Shown here: positions 26,315 to 37,671 of the stretch, one piece after another
How positions within the stretch are numbered: the stretch's first letter is position 1
How the letters are laid out: every line of letters starts with the position of its first letter
NCBI GenBank assembly: GCA_050084515.1
Contig: CM114274.1
Location: 14,508,001 to 14,572,000, forward strand
Direction: 5' to 3'
DNA length: 64,000 nucleotides
Source of the DNA: Blasia pusilla
Lineage: Eukaryota > Marchantiophyta > Marchantiopsida > Blasiales
Position numbers and translations under genes: made by a program
The notes under the pieces: generated by a model
Database searches by the model: none
The model's input: the letters and a program-made list of their open reading frames with translations, nothing else
Told to the model about the DNA's origin: nothing

Positions 26315-27425
26315 TCACCAATCCTCGTGAGATCGTCGACATGAAGAAGATCCTCGGTAAGAGCCGTCGCCAAAAAACTCGATACAAAGTCTTGGCTCCC
26401 GATTGGGACTCCCAAGACGCAAAGCCCTCCAGCAGGTGTCAAAAAACCGTCGGGTAAATGAATATCCGCTGACAAGCCTAATGAAGACCAAGCCTTGCAC
26501 TTTCCCACCTTCACCGCGAGGCTCACGTGTGCCAACTGTGCTGAAATGCACGAACAACCAAGTCTCCAGGGCTGAAAATGTGAGTATCATCTGCCAATGA
26601 AGGGAAATTGCAACCCGGGAAAGCCTCCACCATAGAAAGAACCGCTCGAGAATGAGCCAAAGCAAACAATGCACCACCCAAGGGATCAACTTGACGCGTC
26701 CCGGTAGCAGACTCCAAGACTGTGACCTCCTCCTCGAACCTACCGTGGTGAAAATAGAGAGCCGAGGGGGCCCCATAAAAAGCATGCACGAAGGGAATTA
26801 GGCTCGCTATGGGACCCCTTGCATCTCTCAGCTCCGTGAAGATAGTTGCCCAAGACACTGAGTTAAAGGCGTTCTCCACATCAACTTGGAGAACCACCCA
26901 CTCGGGATGTATATCAAAATAAGCCCTCAAACCTAAGGCTACAACCTCATAACCGGCTGGCGTGGCCACTCCGAACTGGTGTGGACTCAGATGTGATTGG
27001 AAAGCCTCATGGAACTGCAAAGCGATAGTGCGACTCACCAAGAGCACCTCCCCTATGGAAATCGGACGGATCCCTCCACCCTCCTTTGATAACGCCAAAA
27101 GTCGCCCCGCCCCCAATACCTAGGCTACTGTTGTTGGCACTCTCCCTTGAGCTAGGTGAGAGGCAACCTGAAGCAACTCAGAAAAGCCGCTAGCAGAGTC
27201 CTCGGAAGGAAAGAAATCACGAAGGTGTTCGTACATCATACCGGACAACCCTGCAGTTGCTATCCTAGGGGAACGCCCGAGTGCCCGGGCAAAGAGGGAC
27301 GGGTCTAGGCATAAGGTCGTGTTAGGATGGAAGTTACGTACAAATGTTGGGATGTCAACCACTGGACGAGGGTGTAGCCTCCGGAGGGCGTCGATGGTAA
27401 CAGTGGAAGGAGGAGCCATATCCAT
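26315..27425 (-). pseudogene. Reverse transcriptase domain of the 24.6-28.05 kb element
   Basis: The palm motifs are readable: KEGGGIRPISIGEVL (start of the palm), VVLQVDVENAFNSVSW (motif A with its catalytic Asp), GTRQVDPLGGALFALAH (the RQGDPLG-type box, with Gly replaced by Val) and FPSLADDTHIFS (motif C, xxDD, both Asp kept). The thumb follows in an adjacent frame at 26535-26122. RNA-templated DNA synthesis at a nicked target is the known role of this family. The domain is split by at least two frame changes. Confidence 0.85.
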
Positions 27426-28059
27426 GGGGCGGAGCGCACGAGCCGCTCGCGAGTACTCCCCGGCTCGCCCAAGTCTCCTACATTGTCACAATCTGGCAGC
27501 TACAAGATCGTCTGTTGGGAAACCACGTGGAGTGCTACCTCTGGCATATGCCACGAACTCGCTCTACAGAGACTCCCAATCACCTCCTCGGAAGCGCCGC
27601 AATCGGGCCACAACCTCTCTATGGCCAGCCTTCCCTCCTCGGGTATAGCGAAGACACCATCATGGAAGGAGAAGTAGTAGATACCACGAGAGCTCATCCA
27701 TAGGATCAAGTGCGATCCTAGATAAGGGAAGGATAAAAGACTGGCGAAGCTCATCCCGAATAGCATGGGGGATCCTATGAAACAACCTCGGGCAGGGAAA
27801 ACGGGTCTCAAAAAGACCTGTGATACTGCCAAGGTGGGACCTCAACCACTCCCATGCCTCGGGACGGGGCGATGATGCATGAAGCACCGGTGAGCATCCA
27901 TGATCGACTGGAGGAACCACCCATCCGAATCTATCAAAGTCAGGATGTTTAGCCGCTTAATGGTTCCGAATTCCTGAACAAGTGAAGAATTCGGGACAAC
28001 AAGGGAATTTTGTATCCCGGCTAGACGACCCACGAGCCCCTACGCAAGGGGCCGTCTAG

Positions 28060-29199
28060 CCTCTATTCTTTTTCCATATCACTAGCATGGACACCTCTCA
28101 CCAAGAAGAGAACATGACCCCCTCCGTCAAACTCGAGAGACAAACCCCGCCAAAATCCGCCCCACAACCCCCATTTGAACTAACCCTAATGGTAACCGAC
28201 TCTCTTCCCGTCCACGAAAATGCTCTCCCTAGTATGAACTCTCATCTACCATCTTCACTTATGACATATGGCCCAACCCCTTCCCCAAATAATGTAGAGA
28301 TAGTATGGAGGTACTAGTGATATGGAAAAAGAATAGATGGAAAAAATAGATGGGAATAGAGTGGGATAAGGGAGAGAAACATGGGTCAAATGTGAACGAG
28401 GAACGTGTGTGGCTACAGAATAAGGACATAGAGAAAAAAAAAAAGAGGGGTGGTGTGAAATAACAACATGAGTTGTCTTGGAAACATTCAAAGCATTAGA
28501 AAAAAACAAGACAACAAAGAGGACCCTAATACCTACATGAGAAACCCTAAAACAACAAAAATCTACAAAACAAAATAAAATGAAAAATACTTCACTAGAA
28601 GATTGACGCTACGGATCAAAACGTAGAGGAAGTCGGTATCTCCGTTTTGATATAACACAAGACCCCCCTCCATCCTCCATCCCACCATCAGTCTCCTTCC
28701 CATCTCTGCCGCCATCCCATGGACCTCCGCCGCGCCCTCCCGTAGAGCTCGGCCGCCCAATGAAATGGAAGGCGACCTTTTCGTCCAAAGTTTGTGAATG
28801 AAGAAGAAGAAGTTTGTGCCACGTATTGATGTGACGAAAAAAAAAGTGGTGAGGTAGAATAGAGGATCTCGTGGGACAGTGGGAATGTAGAGTGAACAAG
28901 GCGCGAAGCATACGTCTCCACCAATGTTAGGGGAGATCCGAATTGCGAGTAAAGGTAGTCGGGGAATTTTATTTTTCCCATTTGACGAATGGGATTTCCA
29001 ATGCCGGAAAATACTCGGCTCCCGATGAGTACGTCTAGGAACTGAGCTCTTCCCGGGAATTCTCCCCGAACCTTACCGACGCAATTTATCGGGAAGTCCG
29101 AAACCTGCAATGCTCCGTTGCAACAGCAATTGAACTAGGAGAGTACGTGCTAGAGGCTGATTGGCATTGAGCGTGGATACAAAATCCCAGCCATACAAT
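28060..29199. other. No gene recognised
   Basis: Contains purine-rich and A-rich stretches and several frames of 60-140 codons with no motif (longest 28688-29110, minus). CACTAGAAGA at 28593 resembles the CACTA terminus seen elsewhere in this window, but no partner end was found. Confidence 0.4.
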
Positions 29200-29381
29200 A
29201 CTAGTAAGGTATCCATTCGATGAAAAAAAGTGTTTCAATTCTTTTTTAATGATTAATGATGTTACATAAAAATTAAATTTTTTTTTAATGGTATAAAGAA
29301 AAATATTTTTCTTGTTGCCGAGTTGTCATACATAGAGAGGTGTTTGCAAATCAAGCAGACATTTTCTCATAATAATGTATA
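29200..29381 (-). mobile_element. Helitron-like short repeat
   Basis: Starts with ACTAGT (the reverse complement of a CTAG-type 3' end) and ends with a degenerate ATAATAATGTATA, corresponding to the reverse complement of a TCTATATTATTATTAG 5' end. It shares AATGATGTTACA and AGAGAGGTGTTTGCAAATCAAG with the copy at 34252-34472. Non-coding. The assignment rests on comparison among the copies in this window. Confidence 0.5.
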
Positions 29382-29519
29382 TTTTTTGAAAATAAAAATA
29401 AAAAATAAAAACCAAAAGAGAATTATGTAACTAAATTTGAAAAAGTAGGAAAAATTAGAAGAGAAAAAAAGGAGAAAAAAGAGAAAAGAAAAAAAAAGGA
29501 ATTTGTTATAATATTTTTT

Positions 29520-30700
29520 AAGGGAAGGTTTGGTAGCCCAAACGTATCACTACCCTAACCCTATCCTAAGACCCACCTAACCGTGGCCGCCGCGGATCTG
29601 CATTAGGTCTCCATCCAACGGCCGGATGTAAGTGGCCGTTGGATTGGCATCAAACGGTGGAGACTGCCATGCTGTCGTCTCCGCACTGGCCGCGGGCCCT
29701 TGGCGTCTCTGGCCCCCTTCCCCCTTTGTCACTTAGACCCCTCCCCTGAGTCGACACTCCTAGTCGAATGGGGAGAGGGAGCAACCTTCACTCTCCCCTC
29801 CATTTCCCTTCCGCTCTCCCCTCCACTTTCCTCTCGCTCGTTTGCTCACGACTCGCGCTCATTCTCCTCTCACTGTCATTGCATCCCCTTTGCTCCATGG
29901 CGCTCTCTCGAGTACTCAACAATAGAGGCATGCTTGGGTGCACTCGCGCTTGAGTAGAGGCCTGCTCGAGTGTATGCACACTCAAGTATAGGCGTGGTCA
30001 AGCGGCTTTCAGAGCCACCTCAAATTTATCCCGACGCGTGTTCCTCGACATGTTCAGAGCGGGCCTTTTTTATTTCATTTTAGTTGCTTCCATTTGGTTG
30101 CGCTTGCGCTTGAGGTTCGCTGCTCGTCGCTGGCTCTAGCTCCCGCCCACTCGTTCCATGATTTTTTGGTCCCTAGGTCCCGCTTGCGTCTACCTTCTTC
30201 CTTGGTTTTTCCTTCACGCTTTCTACATACAGCCGCACTTGAAAGGATGCTCACTTTGCCGAAGTTTCAGGTGGTTTCTCAATGTGTGGTCCAACTATTT
30301 GTCCAATAGCTTTGCGTTAAGCCACAAACATCAAGCTTGTAGCTCACTAACTGTCGAGAGTGGGATGGGGGCGTTCAGAGCTCTTCTCAGTGGGCTTGGC
30401 ATGTGCTATGGGCTAGTGCTGCTGAATTTGTGCAATTTTCAAGACTTGTAGCTCGCTCCTTGTTCTAAGAGTACTCAACTGGAAGACAATAGAAAGGGCA
30501 ACAGGGAGACGTAAGAGATCTAGGAGACCCTTTACACCGAAATGCTTCTTCGATGAAGCCACCTTCATTACACTCTTTCCCTTTCCTTGGGTGGACTTCC
30601 TTGTTGTTATTCTCGTTGCCAGACCGGTCATTTTGGTTGCTTCCGTGTATTCTGCGCCTGTGTGTTGGGGATGCTTGCAGGTTGGGAGTTAAAGCTCTCC
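29520..30700. other. GC-richer stretch without a recognised gene
   Basis: Composition changes from AT-rich to mixed and CT-rich, with an 11-bp inverted repeat ATCCAACGGCC (29613-29623 and 29634-29644) and loosely repeated CTCGAGTA/CACTCAAGTA motifs at 29905-29995. Frames of 65-97 codons carry no motif. It could be a promoter or leader of an unrecognised gene, but nothing shows this directly. Confidence 0.35.
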
Positions 30701-30712
30701 GAGAGTGTGTGG

Positions 30713-30930
30713 TGATATAGGACTTGGAGAACCGGGAGTAGAAGGAGCTGAACCAAGAGTTGGAGGAGTTGCTGAAGGATCCAAAACAGCAATGGGAGCT
30801 GCCGAAGGAGCCAAATCGGGAGTTGGAGCTGCTGAAGGAGCCGACTCGAGAGTAGGAATTGTCGGGAAATCAAACCTGCCGAAGGAGCCGAATCAGTAGC
30901 TGGAGCTGGTACAAAAGCTGACTCGGGAGT
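30713..30930 (+). repeat. Minisatellite, period about 30-33 bp
   Basis: Imperfect units of the type GGAGTTGGAGCTGCTGAAGG plus about a dozen bases recur six to seven times. One frame (30705-30899) reads through them with GVGAAEGA-type peptide repeats. The frame is short and has no flanking domain, so I treat it as a repeat and not a gene. Confidence 0.75.
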
Positions 30931-31573
30931 GGGAACTGCCGATCACTGTGCAAAGTACTTGAAATGCAAGAACAAAAAAATAGCAATATTAAGAGTAGAG
31001 CTCGAAGACACACAATAGCTATTGCATGTGTAAATGATATCTTTGTCAATAAAGCTCATAAGCTCACCAATAGGTAGAGCAATGGCTTGTAACATTTCAT
31101 TGAATGAGTAAAGATCCGATGTTACCTGCGTTCAAATGAGACCTGATGTTACGTGAGCAGAAGTGCGTATAGTGAGTTTGTAACACTTCAATACTTCTAC
31201 TCTATAAGGTCCTATAAGTCGTGACGCCTCTTTGAATAGCAAGAGGCCCATTAAATCGATGGATCTCCCTCATGCGGCGGATCTAACTATCTTCAAGAAC
31301 AAAAAATTTGAATGATTAAAAAAACCATTTTCACGGTAAAAGTTCCAAAACCCTAAAGACCCCATCCAACAGCTAAAAAAAACCCCTTTTGAAGGTTTAG
31401 AATTGCGAAACTACATATCAGACCGTGTGGAAACACGGCATTTAGTTGGGCCAAAATACCACATGTCAGGTGCTCGAATGTTTGCACGGGGAGAAGACAC
31501 TCTCCCATAATAGTATAGATTGTGTCGCGAGTGCGATGCACCGAATCATTCTTGAAATTTTATTATTTAAAGG

Positions 31574-31819
31574 ATTAGATTAGGTGCCCATGCTATGCAC
31601 GATGGACGGAAATAAAAAGGAAGGGTGTTTGATGAATTAATGATAACTCATAAATTCAAATATTTTTTGATAATATGTGAAACCTAAGGCACTTTTTAAT
31701 AATAATATAGATTTTCTTGTTGTCTCTAACATGTGAAACATTTTCTTGTTGCCCACTTACCATATTTCCGACATAAAGACGTTTGCAAATCAAGACGACA
31801 CTCTCTAATAATAATATAC
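31574..31819 (-). mobile_element. Helitron-like repeats, possibly nested
   Basis: The left end resembles ATTAGATTAGGTGCCCATGC with CTATGCAC. Two right ends of the form TAATAATAATATAGA or -ACA occur, at about 31711 and 31819, suggesting one copy inside or joined to another. GTTTGCAAATCAAG near the right end matches the copies at 29.3 and 34.44 kb. A further isolated right end (ATAATAGTATAGAT) lies at 31507-31520. Confidence 0.5.
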
Positions 31820-32828
31820 ATGTTGTTTAAATATTTTTTTCATCTTTTTCAATTTTCCCAGGGTACTATAAACTAGGATTTAAAAATAAAAAAGTGTCAT
31901 AAAAATATAGATTTGTTTAACATGTACAAAAATAAATTTTCTACATAATTTTTTTCATTTAAAATTTAAATATGAATTTCATTTTCTTAAATCTTAAAAG
32001 AGTAATATAATTTTACTCTTTTAAATAATTCCTCTCCGCAATTAAAATTTAAATAATACCTCACTCCCCTAAATATTTCTTTCCCTCCATAAAACTTTAA
32101 ACAATACCTATTCGTCCCTCTTCCACTTCTCCCACCAAAATAACATCCACTAACTAAATCATTCGTTAAATTTGATCAATAAAATTATTTCTATCTTCCA
32201 TTCAATTTTCATTTTTCTTTCCCAGAATATCAAATGTAAATTAAGGGAAAAAATTGTAAGCTTGTTACTATTTTGTCTTATTATCTCACTATTTTGTCTT
32301 ATTGTGCACAGAGGGTTGTCAATGAGGGGGAGATTTTTATACTTACAATATTAGCAAGATATCGATGGCATTCAATGCCATGCACGGGTATGAAGATATC
32401 AAGAAGAACAATTTTATTTTAGTGAAGGATTTCTTTATGCACCACATTATGTGAGAAGTGCCCCTTCTTTATTTAAATAGGCATCACTTCTTATTGCAAT
32501 ATTAATTATATTTTTTTATCAAAATTTTGATAATGCTACCTATAATAGACAATGAAAAAAATACTAATGTAGACATGTAAATTTCTACCTTTTTCAAAGT
32601 TTGGCCTTGAGACTTATTGAGAGTTATGGCAAAAACAAGATGACTTGGAGATTAAAATTTGCAAAAATCCAAAGGTAAATCTGAGTCTAATGCAATTAAT
32701 GGGATACATCACGAACATCTAAATCTATGGCACCCACACTAGCGGAGGACCTTGAAATCGAGTCATGATTGCAAGTCGAAGGAGAAAAGACCTTGGTATG
32801 ACCCACCAAAGCTGCAACCTTAACTAGC
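31820..32828. other. AT-rich, no gene recognised
   Basis: Mostly A/T runs. The 60-codon frame at 32172-32354 is low complexity. No repeat boundary was identified, apart from a possible decayed Helitron-type hairpin (GGCATTCAATGCC) at about 32367. Confidence 0.4.
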
Positions 32829-33292
32829 TTGTTGTGAGACTAAAAGGATAGCGGAACCAACCATAGGACTAATGCTAGGCAAGACGTGCCCGTGTCTTGT
32901 AACTAGACTTAGATGATCTGAGAGAGCATATTTCCCCTTCGTTTCGGCTCATTTAGAGCCATATATAGAAATTTACTATTTTCGATAAATTTCTATTTTG
33001 AGTATGGTTACCTTTTTACTTTTGGGAAGTGGCCCTTAATCCCCTACAGTAGGTTAAGAGCCAAGAAGATGACCTACCAGCATAAGTTATTGTGGAGAGA
33101 GCTTGGGAGAGGGAAGGGAATATACCTCCAAGAGAGAGAGCGTGAGAGCTAATTTTGTCTTTGTAGAACCTCTTAGCATAAGGTGGCGGAACAATGCTCC
33201 TCCTTGCCTTGTATGTGTAACCCAAATATCTCATTAGAAGAATGGGTTTGGTTTGACATGAGAGAGTAGAGTAGAGTAGAGTAGATTTTTAG
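32829..33292 (+). mobile_element. Solo gypsy LTR (truncated)
   Basis: Aligns with the LTR body of the gypsy family from TTGTTGTGAGACTAAAAGGATAG (compare TCTGTTAGGATAG at 19267) through TTCGGCTCATTTAGAGCCATAT, GAGAGCTTGGGAGAGGGAA, TATACCTCCAAGAGAGAGAG and TGTGTAACCCAAATATCTCATT to a (TAGAG)n run at 33265. No internal sequence flanks it and no 110-bp side repeat is present, so it is a solo or fragment LTR. Confidence 0.75.
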
Positions 33293-34251
33293 TCCACGCG
33301 AAGCCGATCTGGCTTATGGGACCCCTTCCACATATGTGAAATTGACATCGCATCCGACATGGCACCTTCACATCTAGATTTGGGTTCTCACTCAAGAGAT
33401 TTGGTTTTTTTTTTTTTTTTTTTTTGTGAAGGCCTGGAATTTTATCCAGATTTTTAACCTGGGAGCATAGTCAAGACACACACATGAAAGGCACACAAGG
33501 CGTTCTCTCTCTCAAACATTGAATAGAGTCAAATTGAATCAATATTGGTCAAGGGAGGAGCAAGCCCTCGAGACAACGGAGTTGGTGTCCAAGGTCGTCA
33601 CCGCCTAGGTCAAATCTACACCGGGTCTCAAAGCCAAGGAAAGAGTTCCCTACTGTGCCCATGTATTGAATTTTGAAAAATTTATCCATGTATTATTTTT
33701 TTAAGCTTTAATTGTAAGAGATTTCTAAAGAATATTATGATACAAACTTTGGATAAAAAGAAGTGATTTGTTTTTCTAATTGAGAGACGGGGGTTGGAAA
33801 AATAAGGATAATATATTTCTTTCTAAATTAACAAGTGAAAAGATAAAAATTAGCATCTCATGATTATTCATATATTTAAATGAAAACCTATCTTTACTAT
33901 TTATTTTTCAACTTTATAATTTTAACATATGTATAATGTATTGGTTTAATTATATTCTCCTTTTCATTTCCACAAGCTGAGTGAGTGCAGAACAAAATAT
34001 TACTAGTTTAACTTGTGAGAGACCATGTGCAGATTTGGTAGAAAATGTGTACATTGTCTATCTCAAGTTGCTTATAACCTACCGGGAGGAGGTAATATGA
34101 GTGCTTATCTCACCCTTGGAGATATCCTCGATGAGGCTATTTGGAATTCATCTTCCTCCCCTCCATGCTCAGATATGTGAGACATTATAAAATTGGTGGC
34201 GTATTCAGTCTAGTCTTCTATCTTTTGAGGAAGGCTTCTCAATTCTGAAGT
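33293..34251. other. No gene recognised; poly(T) tract
   Basis: A run of about 22 T lies at 33404-33425, followed by GTGAAGGCCTGGAATTTTATCC; a poly(T) on the plus strand could be the poly(A) tail of a minus-strand retrotransposed sequence. The phrase GAGTTCCCTACTGTGCCCAT at 33643 matches 23510. Otherwise AT-rich and anonymous. Confidence 0.35.
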
Positions 34252-34472
34252 ACTAGTAAGATGCGTGTGCAATGCACAGAAAATACAAAAGTGTTTGAAG
34301 AGCTTTTGCTAGTGTATAGCACGTGAAGGGCAGGGACTAATGATGTTACACACAAATTCAATTTTTTTTTCTTGCTGCCCGTAGCACAAATATTTTCTTG
34401 CTGCCCAATTACCATGTGTCAAACAGAGAGGTGTTTGCAAATCAAGAAGGCACGCTCACGGAATAATATAGA
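34252..34472 (-). mobile_element. Helitron-like short repeat
   Basis: ACTAGTAAGATGCGTGTGCA with ATGCAC at the left end (hairpin-forming GTGCAATGCAC next to CTAG) and GGAATAATATAGA at the right. Internal blocks (GATGTTACA, TTCTTGCTGCCC, AGAGAGGTGTTTGCAAATCAAG) match the 29.2 and 31.6 kb copies. Confidence 0.6.
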
Positions 34473-35779
34473 TTCCTCCCCTTCCACTCTTCCCACCAAA
34501 ATAACATTCACTAATTAAACTCTTAGTTAATTTTAATTAAGAAAATCATTTTCCTTTTCCATTCAAATTCATTTTCTTTTCCCAAAATATCACATGTGAA
34601 TTAATATGATTATTTTAAAAAAGAATCACATTATTCATTTTAAAATTTAACTATAAATTTTTTTGGTTAAAATATTATAAGAGTAATAATATTTCACTCT
34701 TGTAAGTAATTACAATCCTCCATTCAAATTTAAATGGTATCCCAATCCCTAAGTAATTTTACCCTTCCATGAAATTTAAGCAAAATATATTCCTTCTCTA
34801 TTAAAATTTATTTTCCCTTTTCATCAACTATGAATTAAGGCAAAAATTCTAATTTTTTATTTATTTATCATAATAAGTCCACTTTCTTAATACTTTTGAT
34901 TGCCCATTATAATATTAATTAAAATATTACTTGATTAATAAATTATTATTTTTCTATGCCACTCAAATCCCTATCCGTTTCTCTATCCATATCTATTTCT
35001 ATCCATCTAATATGATTCGAATAAAAAAATTTCAAACATTTTCCTATTTTGTACTAATGTACTAAGGGAGAGTACTTTCTTCATACTTTGGCAGTACGGA
35101 AATATTTTACATGTTAGGGGCATAATGTAATAAAAGGTTTGAATGGAGCATCGTTACACTAACAAAAGTTATTCAAATAATTTTTTATTTCCGGTGGCAC
35201 GGAAATAAAAAATTAGTCTTTGTTATTATGCATACGGGGTCGTCAATTATTAGATACATTGGTCCAAGTGAAGGAATTTTAGGGTGAGGGTCCTTGGAGG
35301 AATTTGGAGGAAACCAGAATCGATCGTGAAAACATAAGTGTGTGGGACTTATCTTGCAGGGTGAAATTGGAAGACGAGGGGAGTGAGTGATTTTGAGATG
35401 GGAAAATGCGTGGGTCCACCAAATATGTTTGTGAAAGAATTCGTGAAGTTTAAGGTCAGATTTGGAATCATTCTTTCCATGGGTCCGGTGAACTTCTGCA
35501 TCCTACCGGCACCTGCCTGCGGAGTCTGGTGGTTCGGACAGAGTCCGGAACACCGGGGTCCACAGGTTCCTGTCTGACTCAACGCTGCAGGAATTCGGTT
35601 GACTCACGCGCCAAATCTGACGCAAAAACGCGTTTCCTGCGTTTCCTGTCCGGAACATGCAGCTATCTACAAGCGCACTGTGTCCCACAGAAATTGACAG
35701 AATCTACTACTCCACCCCGGGAAAATACGCCCGGGCTGACAGTCCCAACTTTGTCGTCAATTTTACGGACTATGCGGAC
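34473..35779. other. No gene recognised
   Basis: AT-rich to about 35250, then a balanced segment. Frames at 35349-35786 overlap on both strands with no motif. The repeated GTCCGG/CCGGA words at 35480-35660 do not form a clear structure. Confidence 0.4.
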
Positions 35780-36740
35780 TTCGTGACGAATCTGCTAGGT
35801 ATTTCCAGAATAGTGGAATGTTTATTACTACGGTGAAAACAACTTTACCTCGCTGTGTCCATCTGTGGATTCTGTGTGAAGACGACCAGAAGGAAGAACA
35901 GGGAGGCCAGGCCGCCCCCACTCCTAGCAAATATTGGATCATCGGGATGTGCTCGACCTTGCCAACCATGAATCTTTGCTTCAACAGAAGACTCGTTATT
36001 TTGTGCAGTAGATCTTTAACGAGGATGCGTACTCCATCGTTGAAACAACGTATATATGTATTTCCCAAAAAAATTAACTGTTCACTAGAAGAAGATTCCA
36101 AACTTCTTCTAGTGAACAGATTCAGCTTGAATGTAATGTCCACAATAATCGAGTTGAATGCATTTGCAAGACAATAAGAATTCCTTAAGGTCATGATATT
36201 CAATTCGTCACTAGATCCTTTCAGACGATTATTCCCTGGTATGCAGCATATGATCCCGACAAGTTTTCTGTAATCTCTAATAGAAACCGAATAAAGAGCT
36301 CGAAGATTTAAGGGTTATCGGTGCAGGTTGAGCATGATCCACACCGTCTTTCGCGCCTGTGGCTAATAAGAAAGTCATTTAGACCAGGACTTATTTCTTT
36401 CGTCTTAGAAGAACGAGTCAGCATGCGGCTAAGCATCGGATCCAACAGCTGCGCAAGGAGTCGTTCTCAAATTAGCCATTCATTACAATTTACTGTCCTC
36501 AATCCAAAAACTTCGAGTATTTTGTTGGAATTTAGGCAAATGTCTAATGGAATCGTTTTGGAATGCATGTACACAAACAGAAATCCACGTAAATGTTACC
36601 GCAGTTAACTTGCTCGATCAATATTCGTGGCGGGCTATGTTTGCGTCTAGCAATAGTGTAGTTGCAATAGAAGTGAAAATTGAAAGGGTACTCTCTCAAA
36701 TAATAAATAATATAGATGAGAACTCAGAGCTCACAATCCA
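35780..36740 (+). other. Upstream region of the second LecRLK copy
   Basis: Diverged, inverted counterpart of 16640-17640. Collinear landmarks are TCGAGTTGAATGCATTTGCA (36150; compare 17352-17378), the SRSQISHSLQFTVL-coding block (36460) and AATCCACGTAAATGTTACC (36580; compare about 16885). Homology to LecRLK-1 upstream sequence continues almost to 36710, where kinase sequence starts abruptly. Confidence 0.65.
36078..36119. repeat. Perfect 17-bp palindrome made of two facing CACTA termini
   Basis: CTGTTCACTAGAAGAAG (36078-36094), the 8-base spacer ATTCCAAA, then its exact reverse complement (36103-36119). The inner part is CACTAGAAGAAG, the terminal 12-mer type of the CACTA elements at 5598 and 21852. 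The corresponding place upstream of LecRLK-1 lacks it. Confidence 0.9.
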
Positions 36741-37670
36741 CTACTATATCCACAAGGTGGATATGGTAGTGTGTACCGTGGAGAGATTCCTGGGACAAGC
36801 AAGTTGGTAGCGGTGAAGAGAGGGAATACTGAGTGGGAAGGCGGTGAGAAACAGTTGGTGGCCAAGGTGACGGTCATCAGCCAGATTCGACACAGGAACA
36901 TCGTTCAATTACTGGGTTTGTGCAATGAAGGACTGGAGCTTCTGCTGTTGTTCGAGCTCATGCCCAATGGACGCTTGGATAAGGATCTATTCAAACCCGC
37001 CGATAATTCAATCATCCTACCTTGGGACACCCTATTCAATGTCGTATCTGGAACGGGTGCAACTCTCCAGTATCTACACGAAGGTTGCCATCAGCAGGTG
37101 ATTCATCGACATGTGAAATCCAGCAATATCATGCTTAATGAGAACTTCAACGCCATGTTGGGGGATTTCGGGCCAGCTCGAATGATGGATCGCATCATCG
37201 CAAGAAGAAGCCTGACACTACATTGATTGTAGGTACATCGCCCCTGAAGTTCCTGTCACCGGAAAGTTTACCGAGAAGACGGATGTTTTCGCCTTTGGAG
37301 CAGTCTCCTTGGCGGTCGCGTGTGGCAGGACGGCCTTAGATCCCGCGCGGCCAGAAAATGAGATTGTTTTAGTCGATTGTGTGGGAAATGAACTCAGCGC
37401 TTGTGATCTGTTGAGCGTGGTAGACAGTAGACTTGAGGGTAACTTTGATGTGCAACAAGTGGAGTGGATCGTTCTCCTCGGTCTCTTGTGCTCCCATCGG
37501 AATCCATATTCCATTCACCAAGCCTTCGAGATTTTGAAGATGCCTACTGTATTCAGAGCCCGTTTATCTCGCCACTTACCTCGCTGCCTGGTTCACGTTC
37601 CGCATCAAACTCAGGCCCTACCGCTTCGTCCAATTCTGGAACCTGGAATTCGGATTCTGAATTGTAGGCT
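36741..37670 (+). pseudogene. LecRLK-2 kinase remnant without lectin domain
   Basis: Starts at the glycine loop (QGGYGSVYRGEIPGT) and follows LecRLK-1 closely: VAVKRGN, ISQIRHRNIVQLLG, ELMPNG and LQYLHEGC. Critical residues have changed: HRD is now HRH (VIHRHVKSSN), and the activation segment is damaged between about 37185 and 37240, where the GTWGY part is lost with frameshifts. The read resumes at 37240 (IAPEVPVTGKF) and ends in a shifted Ser-rich tail near 37670. Signal peptide, lectin domain, linker and membrane helix are missing: sequence upstream of the gene is joined directly to the kinase. A dead paralogue produced by an inverted duplication and an internal deletion. Confidence 0.88.
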
Positions 37671-37671
37671 T

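Larger units (their letters stand above)
24560..28050 (-). mobile_element. Non-LTR retrotransposon with restriction-like endonuclease (R2/CRE/NeSL-type organisation)
   Basis: Minus-strand fragments in consistent order. 27920-27500: an N-terminal region with DPMDELSWYLLLLLP. 27425-27120: the pre-palm region, GLSGMMYEHLRD and LAQGRVP. 27116-26523: the reverse-transcriptase palm. 26535-26122: the thumb, with CVLGVPIGSQDFV. 26070-25351: a Cys/His motif followed by an endonuclease-like domain. 25344-24796: a C-terminal tail. An endonuclease downstream of the reverse transcriptase is the arrangement of site-specific R2-like elements, unlike the LINE at 10.6-12.6 kb whose endonuclease comes first. 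Frame changes and a few stops make this copy inactive. No 28S rDNA or other target sequence was recognised at either flank. Confidence 0.8.
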
